Origin: Lophius americanus
Taxonomy: Eukaryota > Chordata > Actinopteri > Lophiiformes > Lophiidae
NCBI GenBank assembly: GCA_037951165.1
Contig: JBBDHG010000009.1
Span: forward strand, 11,125,001-11,189,000
Direction of reading: 5' to 3'
Length of the DNA stretch: 64,000 nt
In this document: positions 37,354-48,533 of the stretch, one piece after another
Layout of the letters: each line of letters opens with the position of its first letter
Position numbering within the stretch: position 1 is the stretch's first letter
Position numbers and translations under genes: made by a program
Notes under the pieces: model-generated
What the model saw: only the letters and a program-made list of their open reading frames with translations
Databases searched by the model: none
Told to the model about the DNA's origin: nothing

Positions 37354-37393
37354 ATATTATTGATTTAGACATTTTATTTACCTTTTGTATCAG

Positions 37394-39839
37394 CAGTGAT
37401 TTGTTGCAACGTGAAGTGACTAAATTACAGTCCAGCAAATACACTGTTGGTATAGCAACCTTCTATCAAAAACTATAGTCGTTACTTGCAGTCCTAGTAT
37501 TAGAATGCTGAAGTCAAAAACATGTTGGATTAAGGTCAAGGAGGTCAATCTAAGGATGGAAATGCTTAAGCTGTTACTCAGTCAGTCTTCATATTCGTGT
37601 TTATTTGAAGCCTTTCTCCAAAACTGAACCAAATGAAAACCAAGTTTTATTATCCGTTAACTGAAAATGGAAACACACATAAGTAATAGACTTTATTTAG
37701 TCCTTTTACAGAAATAGTCATTTGACAGTGAAATTACCGGATAGAGTGTGCCTTTACACTGAAGTCTCCTACGTTTGAATAGAAGTCAAATGAGTGACAT
37801 ATGAATGACTTGTTAATTATGCAAATGAGGTGCTGCAGGAACCTGGTAAGTTACGGGAACTCTGTCATCTAAAAGGGTATGGTGAGTGTGATAATGTAGC
37901 CGCTTGGCATGGTTCTCTTCATGTAATGACAGGTCAATTTAACTGGCTTTATGCTTTGCACCCTCCTTCTTTTCTCTGGCTCTAGCGTGGCTGCCCGGAC
38001 GCCTCCACCCAGCCCCCTTTCACGTGTCCCTTGGACTTTGATTTTTCCTTTGTTCCATTGGCTCCACTGGTGACACTTCCCAAGAATAAGAGATGCCACA
38101 AAACCCTGACCCTTTCACACCACACCGATGACCTCTATCTCTGCCATGCATGACCTCTCACCTAGAAGCTGACAGCTTGATTAATTGAAGAATGTTATGA
38201 TTTATGAGTATCTTCTCAGCATGATTAACAAGGCAACAGGTGGCTCAACCAGACAGCTAGCAAGAACATTTCTTAGAGAGGAGAAAACAAAAGAGTATTA
38301 TATTTAGAAAGCGTGTTTTGTCCAAAATTGACTGTCAATTTGGTTAAGCCATATATCATTTTGACTTTTCTGTCTAGCACATCAGTTAGGATATCTTCAC
38401 AGAGATGTTTCTTTTGTGACTTACTTTTCAGCTCAGTCAGACGCACCGAGATGTGTCCATTCCCAAGCATCCAGTGTCCTAAGGGACACGGCATAGGTTT
38501 TGGTCTTTAAAGCACTAAAAACCCAACAAAATAAAGATGCTAACTCGTGTATCCTTAATTAAAAGTTATTCTTTAAGTTTATGTTGACACTGTATCTATG
38601 AGTGGCTCTTACTTTATGTGTGTCTGATGCTGACAACGTGTTAATGCTGGACTCTGCACAGCAGCGGGTGTCATGTCAGAGAGCAGCATATAAGAGAAAA
38701 CATTGTCAGACTTGACACAGGGCCACATCAATTGTCTACACAAAGCTTTAACTTAACTCACCTGACAGCTTCCCAGATAAGTCTGTCTTATATTCCAGAC
38801 ATTTAACAGTGCAAAGGAAGCTGGTGGTCCAAGTCAGGTGAGAAGGGCATGAAGTGATGAAGAGTGAAGTGAGACCTTCTCATCGACGGAGTCCATCACA
38901 TAGGACTATAGAGGGGTATAGCAGTCTCTTGACACCATGTCACCGGCAGGCTGTCCAGCTGAGAGAATGTGCATGATAAGATGTGGCCTTTTCTTTTGAC
39001 ATGGATTTGTTCTGACCTTAGCTTTGGGATGTGACAACTGATGCATGATTGATGGTGCTGTTTCAGCAGTATCAGTTGACAAGCCAGGCACCTTGGAAAA
39101 AGTATTCTCTGGACCCACAGGTATCTCCCTCCCACTTGTGTTGGACAGCAAAATATATTCAACGGCAGTTTCTGACTGTTATATGCTTTGCGGAATGTTT
39201 TCCAAAAAGTGTTGTTTATCAATAAAGAACCCTTTTTTTTTAACATTGAGGAACAGATTTTTACTTTTTTTTTCACAGACTAGCTGTCTCTTTCAACTCT
39301 TCTTCTTCAAAGGAAAAGGTATCTGCTTGTTTCTATGCAGCTCATCAAATGACAGAAGCCCTACTTTAAAACTAAAAGACCTACACCATTTGAAGTTGCT
39401 ATACCTGGAGGAGAATTGTTGGGTGTTGTTTGCGAAGAATCACCATCAATGAAAAATCAATTATTTGAGAGTCAGCAAAGGTTAATTTTGGGTGGAAACC
39501 TTTCGATCCGGAGGAGCTGAACCCAGCAGTGCTGGATCACCACGCTTGTGCCTAGCCGAGGTGACACGTGCAATGACCTGTGACATGGGGCAGTGACAGC
39601 AGAGTAAAGTGAGCTGTGCTCTCTTGCCTCACCCTGCCAGGGGAGCTGAAAGGTCTTGGAGCTTAGGGGAGCAGCGTAAAGCACAGTGCTGCTCCCATGT
39701 CACAAGCCCTGTCCGTGATCAGTAGCTCCGTCCTTGACAAACACTCCCCAGCCCTGCCACCCACCTCTGTTGTCTCCTAGAGACGGTGCTGCCCACCGCT
39801 GGTTGCCCCATATGTTTGGGCTGCACACAAGGTGGTTTC
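37394..39839. other. Unique non-coding stretch
   Basis: No gene is recognised. The frame of 135 codons at 39045-39452 and the opposite 126-codon frame at 38896-39276 carry poly-Phe and no domain, and are treated as chance. An octamer-type ATGCAAAT next to TTAATT lies at 37812-37826. The stretch 39470-39800 is GC-richer without a splice pair I trust. Confidence 0.5.
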
Positions 39840-39844
39840 TCGGA

Positions 39845-39905
39845 TACTGTGGTTGCTAATTATAAATTTAATTTGCATTTTAATTAGAATGGTGGAAAAT
39901 TAAAG
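39845..39905. promoter_or_regulatory. Homeodomain/POU motif cluster, candidate conserved element
   Basis: CTAATTA (39856-39862) and TAATTAG (39881-39887) face each other as inverted half sites around a perfect octamer ATTTGCAT (39871-39878). More TAAT/AATTTA cores lie between. Such clusters are typical of developmental enhancers in gene deserts. Function is inferred from motifs only. Confidence 0.3.
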
Positions 39906-42900
39906 CCTGCCAGCTGGAGAATTTCAAAACACTTTCCCTCCCTCCTTTTTGTCTCTCTTCCCTTTTTCTAGTTTAGCTGGAGCTCTGTCCCGTGTTTGGA
40001 GGTGTACGATGGTAGCACCAGCACCTTCTCAGAACGGGACGGCATGAGGCTTCACTCCTTAGTGATTCCTTATTTATAGTGGTGTTTGCCAATTTCATAT
40101 GTGTGGTGAAAACTGCTGTGTTCACAAGTCAAATCTTCCCTAAAGAAATAATCTGTGGCTCATTTGACACCTCACATAATTTAGTTAAGTTCATAAAACT
40201 AATTGTTCTCTTAAGTTATTGAATGTCTTATTCTTTTTTGGAAGTTTAATTAGCAAAACAAGGCCCATATCCCTGTCATGGTGCTTAATTGAAGTACTTA
40301 ACACTCCTTGGGAAGTAAGCGATCTGCATGTGTGGGCTGGTAATATCATTTAGTTTTGCTTATTATTTTCCAATCTCCGTAATTCATACTGTTCCACACG
40401 CTGTTCCACCATGGTCATTCTCATTCACTCTTTTGCACCCCACGGGCGTCCTTGCTCAATAATTGTCATTAATTGATTGACAGCTCTGATAGACCCACCT
40501 AACCCCAGTTCTGCTCTCATGTCCATGTTTTAAATGAGAGCTTGTATATCCAGTGACCTTGTCTGCCCATCAGCTGTCAGGGAATGTGAAGCCAATGCAG
40601 AGAATGCCTCACCTTTGCGAAGTAGACCGTCCTAAATGATGGTAATTTGTTGTCTGTTTAGCGATGCACTGCATTGTGCATGACCGACGCTTGTTAAAGT
40701 CTTTCTGTGCTCTTATCTTTATACTCCCAGTCATACAACTCTTTCAATCTATTTATTACGTTAGTATTCAAAGTTATTCACATTTTTCGGCGTTCAAAGT
40801 AATTATCCTAGTTATAAAGTAGCTAAATGCATTCGTTATTAACATAAATGTTTACAGTTTCCAATGTAGCAGCTCCATCTATCTCTGACAGCTGAGTCAC
40901 AATTAATACAGGCTGTATGATTTGTTTTCTCCACAATAATCTATGCATGCACGGTGTGCTAGGCACATGTAATGTCTGACATTCTTCCAGGTTGTTTTGG
41001 TTTGGGAGGCTGCCAACCCCAGTTTTGCACCTCTTTGCAGGCCCAGTTTGATGTGGTGTGAATAACATTCAGACACACACACACGCCCTCATTAGCATTC
41101 ATTCATGGAGGCAATGCAGGACACCCTCTCTGCTCCGAGGGTGGCATTTGGCAAGGGCTAAATACACCTGGCAAAAAGTCTTTCTCCAGCTCATCAAGTT
41201 CATCACATTTATTTTTCTATCATGCACATAAGAAAAACAGTCTTTATTTTATATAAAACATCTTTTATGGAAGGTGATTACTCGATTTACAGATAATACA
41301 TGCTATATATTATACTACATAATGTTGCCATTGTATCTAAACACCACACACAATACAAGTCATATCTTCGATGGGATACCGTTGGGAAAATCTCCAGAAG
41401 CTGGAATTAGACTCCTGATTAAAGTCAATTCATTTCAAATGAATGCACAGGACAACCGTCCATTTTGTGACTCTCAGATGTCTTGCATGTAGGAGCTTCT
41501 CCCATCTAAGGCTTGGATCCGTCAGACATAGTCTGGAGCAACAGTGGCTGTATGTAAATGGTTTGGCGAGAGGAGCACATGCATTCTCCTAGATAAATCA
41601 ATGGACTGCTGCGTCTATCACTCATCCCTCTGTCTCGCCATGTAAGACATATTCATTCTGCTAGTTCATGTTTAAAGTTACAGTACAGATGTTGAGGTGT
41701 GCAATCCCTGAAGTTGCCCTTAACATCACGTACACGGCGTCCCCAAAGGTTCTTCGACTGTTTCACAGTTGTATGCAGCCCCGAGTTCTTGCAACATAAG
41801 TCATGGGGAAGTAAGGCACAAAATGAAGGTCCACATAATCACTTTTTTTTCTAGTGAGTAAAATTCCTTGAGCTGATAAAAAGAGTCTTTGCAGCTGGCT
41901 ATTGAAGACCCCTTTTAGGTTTATCTTTGTCAATTGTCAAATATTTGAGTGTATGAAGTGGTGTGATGAGGTGCAGAGACAGATATTTGAAGGGATTTTA
42001 ACTCATTTGAGCAATTACATGCTTAACTGGCCCAAGATAATCTGTCATCCAAAGCTTCTGTCTCGGGCTCTCCCTCTCTTTTCCTCTCCTCCACTCTCTC
42101 ATACCCTCCTACATGGCACAAGAGAAACTGAGAATAGTGGGATTTAGAGCACAAAAGCGTATCCTGAATGGAATGAAGGCCTCGGAGAAATTAATTGCTT
42201 CTAACAAACAGCATGACTGCTAGCATGTTTTGTGTCCCATTCTTATCAGCCTCCAGAGGTAGAGGGGTGGGCGACAGGTCTGGAAAGGGTAAACCTACAA
42301 ATGAGACAAGTAGGCTTTAGGATTTTTTTTTTTTTACTTGGATTATTTTAATGTCATTCATGGATAGATATCAGTCGAGGCTTTATGCAGTTTATGTCTA
42401 TTGCCACATAGAGTATATATTGTTTGCAGCTGTTGCATCTGAAAGGATATTTTTGGACGAGGGAAGCAAGTAATTAGTACAAACGGTTAGTATCAGAGAC
42501 TAAAGGAATACATGTTTCTAAATACAAAGTAGGCTAAAAACTTCACTCTCAATACCTAAAATAAAAAGGGGCCTTGTGTGGCAACATCATCTTATATTAA
42601 AGGTTAGGTATTGAAGAATCATTGGTTTACTCTCATCAAAAAAACACAGTACTTGTATATGTAAGGATATTACCCCTCTGTTGTGTGATGATGTCTTATA
42701 TTGATATCTAATGCCTATAGCTTCGATTTAAAAAACGGGCCAAAAACCATCTGTAAATCATTTATTCCCAGCTTTAGTTAAAAACACAAAAAACAAGAGC
42801 ATTCAGGAAAGACCATTCAGGACAGCATTAGCTGAGGCATTTATGGGTTTCACTTTATTGATGTTAGGGGTATATCTGCCCCAGTTCTGTTCTCTGCTTG

Positions 42901-43179
42901 CTCCCTCTCCCTCATGTCACCAGTCTGTCTACCACCACCCGTGTGGCATCTATCATCCACCACAGACGCCGTGGCACCCCACAAAAGGAAGCTTGAGCAT
43001 GCACAAAGAAATTTGCATTTTTGCATCTCATTATAATTATAATTGCATGCCAGTGTAACTAGCTAGCTTTCCGTTATCTTGCGTAATTTTATCAGTGACT
43101 TGTGAAACGTTTGTTTAAATGTCAATTATTGACTACAAAAAAAGGAGTGACCTTCTTTGAGTCCTCTCTCATTCCTTTC

Positions 43180-43181
<2 letters not shown>
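39906..43181. other. Unique non-coding stretch
   Basis: No gene is recognised. It has a short AC run at about 41074-41083 and a T-run at 42322-42335. Near 43010-43052 an octamer ATTTGCAT is followed by ATTATAATTATAATTGCAT, another homeodomain/POU-like patch. Open frames at 40823-41068 and 41902-42147 have no support. Confidence 0.5.

Positions 43182-43233
<52 letters not shown>
43182..43233 (+). repeat. (CT)n microsatellite
   Basis: About 26 uninterrupted CT units in a wider pyrimidine-rich patch. The Ser/Leu open frame across it is an artefact. Confidence 0.95.
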
Positions 43234-43237
<4 letters not shown>

Positions 43238-44327
43238 ATCTCCAGTTCACTCTTCCTCTCTCTTAAGATATGCTCCATGCTCTTATCTATTTCTTATGTC
43301 TTATTTGCTGTTGTGGTAGCTACACACTGTTCCGACTAACTTAGCTTATTACGTCTCATGACAACAGTCAGTAGACATGCATGCTGTTAATAATGTTAAT
43401 ATACTAACCGTCAGAAGCTTTTATTAAGATCTAATTAAAACAACAACCATAATAAAGAGGGTGTCCGAAACAATGACACAATGCAAAGTGACAAACTTTG
43501 TACCACCTAGTACTTGATATATATTGAGGGATTTTAGTTTCATTCATGCAGCACAGCATTGCTGTTAACAATAATAAGAAGAAGAACATGGTCAAAAATT
43601 AAAGTGATGGATCAATCTGAAATAGTTATTTATCTTATACTATAATATTTACAGTGTTCCGCTTTAGCAGCTCTACGCTCTACTTTGGCATACAATTTAC
43701 CATTTAGGTCATTCATCTAGATTGCCTTAGTATAACTTTGGAATAAAGAAAAATTAATTCTCAGTATTATTATCAGCCATCTCTATTTTTTTCATGAATT
43801 AGAAAATTCTTGCCGTGCTAATTTTTTTGTTCAAGCAAATATAAGTTAGTCGTGGTGTTGCTTCTCTGCACAACACTGAATTAAATAATTTGTAGGGAAA
43901 TAATAATATGTACATTCATTTCAGAAAGAAAAAAAATCCGTTAAAGTTAAATCCCATTGACCCTTTAATGTCTTCAACAAAAAAAAAAACTATGGAAAAA
44001 ATATTTTTTTGCATATTTACTTTCTTAGGGGAATTTATAATTGTAATATCTAAGGCACTCTTAATTTATCATAACATGTTAAATTGTTAAAGCATATTTT
44101 TACAGTAAGAAAAATGATTTCATGTTGAAATGTTGTGTTGAAAAATGGTCCATTTTAATAAGATTAGGTCAACGTTTTGGTAAAGCATGTTTTTAGAAAA
44201 TTTTGTGACCCTTATTTGATTTTTTTTTTTGAATGCTTGCATCAAGTTCCATAATTCTGTATAGTCCCCACAGACTTTAATATTATTTATTAAATTATAA
44301 TAATAAAAAAAAACCTTACAGGACAGG
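43234..44327. other. AT-rich stretch, no gene seen
   Basis: Low GC, several A and T runs (for example 43979-43989, 44220-44230). Nothing is identifiable apart from what follows at 44328. Confidence 0.5.
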
Positions 44328-44429
44328 ACTTTCTCATTAATGAATGCCTCCTCAACAGTGGATACGTTAGACTGTGGTATCCCTCAGGGCTCCATCGTTG
44401 GTCCTTTACTCAGTCAACACATTTTTCAG
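44328..44429 (+). pseudogene. Reverse-transcriptase remnant of a non-LTR retrotransposon
   Basis: One frame reads TFSLMNASSTVDTLDCGIPQ and then GSIVGPLLSQHI before a stop. The core G-I-P-Q-G-S-I-V-G-P-L-L is the reverse-transcriptase block of LINEs (consensus G-V-P-Q-G-S-I-L-G-P-L-L-F), which lies between the two halves of the active site. The catalytic aspartates themselves lie outside the retained piece (YVDD block absent). About 34 residues survive, with a stop soon after, so the copy is dead. Upstream sequence is AT-rich and unrecognised. It is on the plus strand, like the LINE tail at 14440, but too far away to be the same copy. Confidence 0.75.
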
Positions 44430-47400
44430 CAAGAATGATTTGAGCTGAGCACATTTCTGTTTGTTATATTCAAGATGTATTTTGACATCTCATAGGATGT
44501 TCAACAACCTTCAGCCATGAGTGTAATCTCTGAGATCATCTTCTTCTTACAATGGATAAGACTTATCTTATTATTTTGCGCAAACGCTCTAGTTAAAGTC
44601 AGCAACCCTTCTTGCTTTGACAACATATGCTTTCTATAATGAGATATATTTTTCCACTTAACAAGTTCTATGTCTTTGTGACAGCGGATCTTTTTCATCG
44701 AAGTTTGGAAACTCTTGGTTCCATGGTCAGTCATACTGTATAAGAAAGACTAGTAAATAAACAATTAAATGTTGTTTTCTGTTTAATTAATGCTTATTTT
44801 CATTGCATAGATAAAGATAAGAAAACATACTGTTGCTGTCCAAACTTTTCCATCTAAAATGTGAGAAATATATTTATTTTTTTTACAGCTTCTTGAATAA
44901 TGTAATTTATTTTGTTTATTTCCTTCCGTTTAGAACCTCCTTTAATATCCTCATTATAAGAAGGGTCAGACTTTGTTTTTCACCTAAAAGGGAATAACAA
45001 ATGAATAGCGGATCAGAACTCTTCATTACTTATGAATTCCTGGAGCATAATTGAGGAATAGAGAAGTTGGATGTTTTTATATTCTGTTTGTGAGAGGATA
45101 TTTCACTTATTATACCCACATGCCGCCTACTATCGTAAAGGCGGAGCAGTATAATATATGGATATGCTTTATCTCTGCGTAGTACCACGGCAGAATAAGC
45201 AGTCCTATAATGAGCTGACAACTGGAGGAACCATAATCTTTAAGAGTTTATCAAACTACTTGCAGCTTCTAATTAAAGGTAGCTCAACCCACCAGGATAC
45301 ATTTACATCTGATTTGATCTGGAGCAGAAATCTCCCTATTAGCATCCTCCTCCCCATGAATATGACAGTAATTGCAGTTTCCCTGTTTTTCTGTTGTCCT
45401 TCTCTGGTTGAACACATTTAGCAAATTTACCTCATGCAGTAGGTTATTATTGCAACATACAGTCCTGGGAATCAAATAAATCACTAATGTTATCTTATTA
45501 ATTAAGTCAAAATAAATGCGCTAGAGCCAAGTTATTCCTCTGGAAATACCCTGGGATCTTCCACTGCAACTAATGGCAGAGTCTGACATTTCATAGTCAT
45601 ATTAACAAATAACCTGAAGTAATTCATTTAGATTTTTCCAATTAGTGATCACTCCTTGTGCCTAGCGACGTAGCATATAAACATGCGCGTTTGCATTGTG
45701 TGTTGAGCAGAAACTACGTCAGATATTTGTTGCATTTTCGTTCTAAAGTCCTACCTGCACTCGTAATTATGAACTGAGGCTATTTAAAGAAATCGCTCAT
45801 TATATCTAAGACATTCTCACCAACGACTGCATTCAAAATAAGGAAAAAGCTGCAGCTTATTTATATCAAGCCGAATTGTTGTTGCCTAGTTTTGACTGAC
45901 ACATTTACATGAGTAATTAGAAAGTTTTCTCCCAGCAACAGCCCAAAGCAGGCCATGAGGCTCGGACCAACTGTATAACCCAGACATATGACAGCGCTGA
46001 ACCTCAGTGCCCCTTCCCTCACCCGCCCCTCAGGCCCTCAATGGAATAACACTCGATCCTTAGCTCTTGAGTTTGTGTCCACGCCTCCCTTTTATGGCCT
46101 GTGGGCATGTGAAGACCCCGAGCCAGCAGTGCTTATCTGACCCTAACCTTGGCGTATGGTGACCTTGACCTGCACCTCACCCCTTCCTCGTCCTCAGGGC
46201 TACATCTGTTCCTTTCCCTAGGACACCCAAGTAGTTAGTGATATTGAAACATCACCTTGGGGCTCCATTTGTTTTCTCTGGAGAGGTCAGTGAAGGGTTG
46301 TCATTAGGACTGAACTTGATCCGCCGCTTCCCCATAAATTGGTACGTCCGTGCGAGTAGTGAGCAGACTGTAAATAATGAACGTGCTACCCTGAACATGA
46401 AACAGAAGCTCAAAACTGATACTCTATACTTTTCCTTTTTATATTATGTATATCAATATTTTCCCAGTCAAATTTGTCCTGATGCCAGAAAAAAAAAAAC
46501 ATATGTAAAGCACATGTTACATGAAGCTATAGTTTATTTCTTAAACATTATATGACCAACTCAATCTTGCTAAAACAAAACAAAATGTAAAAAAAAACCA
46601 AACATGTCCTCCACAGTTCCGTTTGGTCCTTTTTCTCATCAGGTAATTGTAGCTGCCTGAGATTTAACCCACAGGGGGAAAAAAGTGCCTCACAATTGTT
46701 TTAGGTGCTGTCATTTCAACTCACTGGTTTGTCTTAGGATGATATCTTGATTGTGATGCCCTTTATTATTTTGCTTAATGTTTCAGCAGTGCTGTGAATT
46801 GGCTGACCTTCTGGCAGTTCGCCCCTTTATTCTCTCCAGCAGAAACAAGCTTCCTTGCCACACGCCATGCGACAGAAAACAGAGTTGATTTTAATATTAA
46901 TGAGCTAACACTGACAATGTCAGGTTTTAATGGATAATAAATTAGAGGATTCTAATTAATGGTTAACTATATATGTGGGCAGTAAACATTACCCACGACA
47001 GGATGCTGTTTTAAAATAAAAAACAGTGATATTTTAATAAATCATGAAAGAGATTGAAAATGGTTTATTCTTTCATGTTGCACGGATCAAATTCTGGTGG
47101 ACACCGTAGAGAAAAATGCTTTTGGGAAATTAAGGGGAAGAAAGAAGGCTTCTTCGCAGGATCGTGTTCACTAAGTACATGAAAATGTATTTGCCATCAC
47201 TATCAGACTCATGGTATCATATCACACAGGAGTCAAGGGGTAGGCTAAAGGTTACAACTCTGAAACATGGCATTGATCCTAACACCTGACAGCATCTCTC
47301 TCCGGTTCTCACCATCTCTTTGTGTCCCAGCAATTATAACACACATTGTTTCCTTCCTGCTTCTTTTGTTCTCATTTTCAATTGAAATATGAGCCAATCC

Positions 47401-48434
47401 AAGATAAATAACAATAATAACATGGCACATGCTGCAGCTGTTAATCCTAGCTGTTATTACAGACAGTAGTTAAGGACATATTATTCTCTTTTCTTATTCT
47501 CTGTTTGTCATTGGTCCACATCGAAGGCTGGAACCAAAGGTGTTGTAGAATCCTGTGTGCTCTGCATATCATAAATCAGACCCAACTGACATTTTTTTAA
47601 AAGAGAATGAATATCCACCCACTCTCTGTGGAAGGGCCGTGGAATTTGTATGGTCAATGTGACCTTTCTCCATACCCTCTCAGATTAGGTGTACGACATA
47701 GAAAATTGCGTTTTTGCTGAAGTCCATAAATCATACCAGGCCATTTTTTTCTTTAAGAGGTATGTAAATACCAATGTACTAGCTAGGTAAACAACACTAA
47801 CCCTGATACAAATGGCTTGAAAATTGAAGAAAAGCACCTTATTTTTCCGCTGAAATTGCTTTTGAAACCCAGTTCTAGCACATGGGATGAAGGAGCCATG
47901 AAATGATTTGTGCTAGGGGAGTAGAAAGGGGTTGATGATAACCACACTCGACACAGTTCCTGTGTTAGGGAGTTATAGCAATGATCAAAGATATCATTGC
48001 TGCACATTATTTCCCCCCATGGAGACCCAAAATGGATCTGTATCTGAAGTGACATCCACCCCCATGCACTCACAGTATATTTTGTTTTAGGGGACAAAGG
48101 CCCTCCACCGGAGTACAGCAGGGGCTGAGCTTAACCAGTTAGTCCTGCTGCTGCCAAGCCTTCAGTGAGCTAGACACTCAGAATGATTGTTTTGCAGTAT
48201 AGAAGAAGTACTAATTAGTAGAATACATTTCATAGGTTTGCTGTAATTGACAACAGACATTTCAATAACTTAATAGCAATAGCAATCAGAGTTAAAAAAA
48301 TAAGTACATAATAAGCAAAATGATTGTTTTTCTCACGTTTTGGGTTCGCTTAAGCAAAATCTGAGTCATCTCCCTCAGGTTTTACTTTAAATGTCTCTCC
48401 AGATTTAACCTTTTCCTGTCTGTCTGGGGCTGAG
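44430..48434. other. Unique non-coding stretch with CNE-like blocks
   Basis: No gene is recognised. Complex AT-rich blocks lie at about 45540-45700 and 46880-46990, the latter with two palindromes (listed separately). A short A-run lies at 46489-46499 and another at 46588-46598. Open frames at 46238-46555 and 47783-48097 have no domain or splice support. Confidence 0.5.
46885..46990. promoter_or_regulatory. Palindrome-rich candidate conserved element
   Basis: The block contains CTGACA-A-TGTCAG (46911-46923), which holds two inverted TGACA/TGTCA cores of the kind bound by MEIS/TGIF-class homeodomains. It also contains AATTAGA-GGAT-TCTAATT (46940-46957), an inverted TAATT pair. TTAATATTAATGAGCTAA and TTAATGGTTAAC flank them. 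Functional meaning is inference. Confidence 0.3.
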
Positions 48435-48533
48435 ATGGGCAGCATTGAGTTCAGACTGGGCACTTGGTGCCAAATCCAGGGTGTGGACTGCCCCAGTGGA
48501 AAACTCCCAACCCTGGTTTACAAGAACAATGAG
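48435..48533 (+). other. Candidate coding exon, 33 codons, phase 0-0
   Basis: A pyrimidine-rich tract (ACCTTTTCCTGTCTGTCTGG) ends in GGCTGAG, and the downstream edge is AATGAG|GTATGA, a fair donor. Between them 99 nt are open in one frame: MGSIEFRLGTWCQIQGVDCP then SGKLPTLVYKNNE, with two Cys residues that could form a disulfide. I do not recognise the protein. The reverse complement is also open across this stretch in one frame, and the block has the texture of a dispersed repeat or conserved non-coding element, so coding status is doubtful. No neighbouring exon in the same phase was found. Confidence 0.22.

Larger units (their letters stand above)
36633..37386 (+). mobile_element. hAT-family transposon fragment with BED-finger exon
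   Basis: The left end TAGGGCTGCAACGAATAATC is typical of hAT terminal repeats (consensus CAGGGCTGCAACTAACGATTA). The following ATTAGTTGTCGACAAATTAA stretch is likewise characteristic. A short coding piece for a BED zinc finger follows (36766-36945), then intron-like AT-rich sequence and a TA/T tract. No inverted copy of the left end was found, so the right boundary is unknown. GTATCAG is found just before the left end (36625-36631) and again at 37387-37393, which may mark the boundary or be chance. The catalytic domain is absent. Confidence 0.6.

Noticed and set aside
37387..37393. GTATCAG matching the 7 bp before the BED-hAT left end
   Set aside because: A 7-bp match without a terminal inverted repeat beside it is not enough to fix the element's right end.
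38896..39452. Overlapping 126- and 135-codon frames on opposite strands
   Set aside because: Poly-Phe/Leu segments, no domain, and no splice pairs. Mutual overlap on both strands argues for chance.
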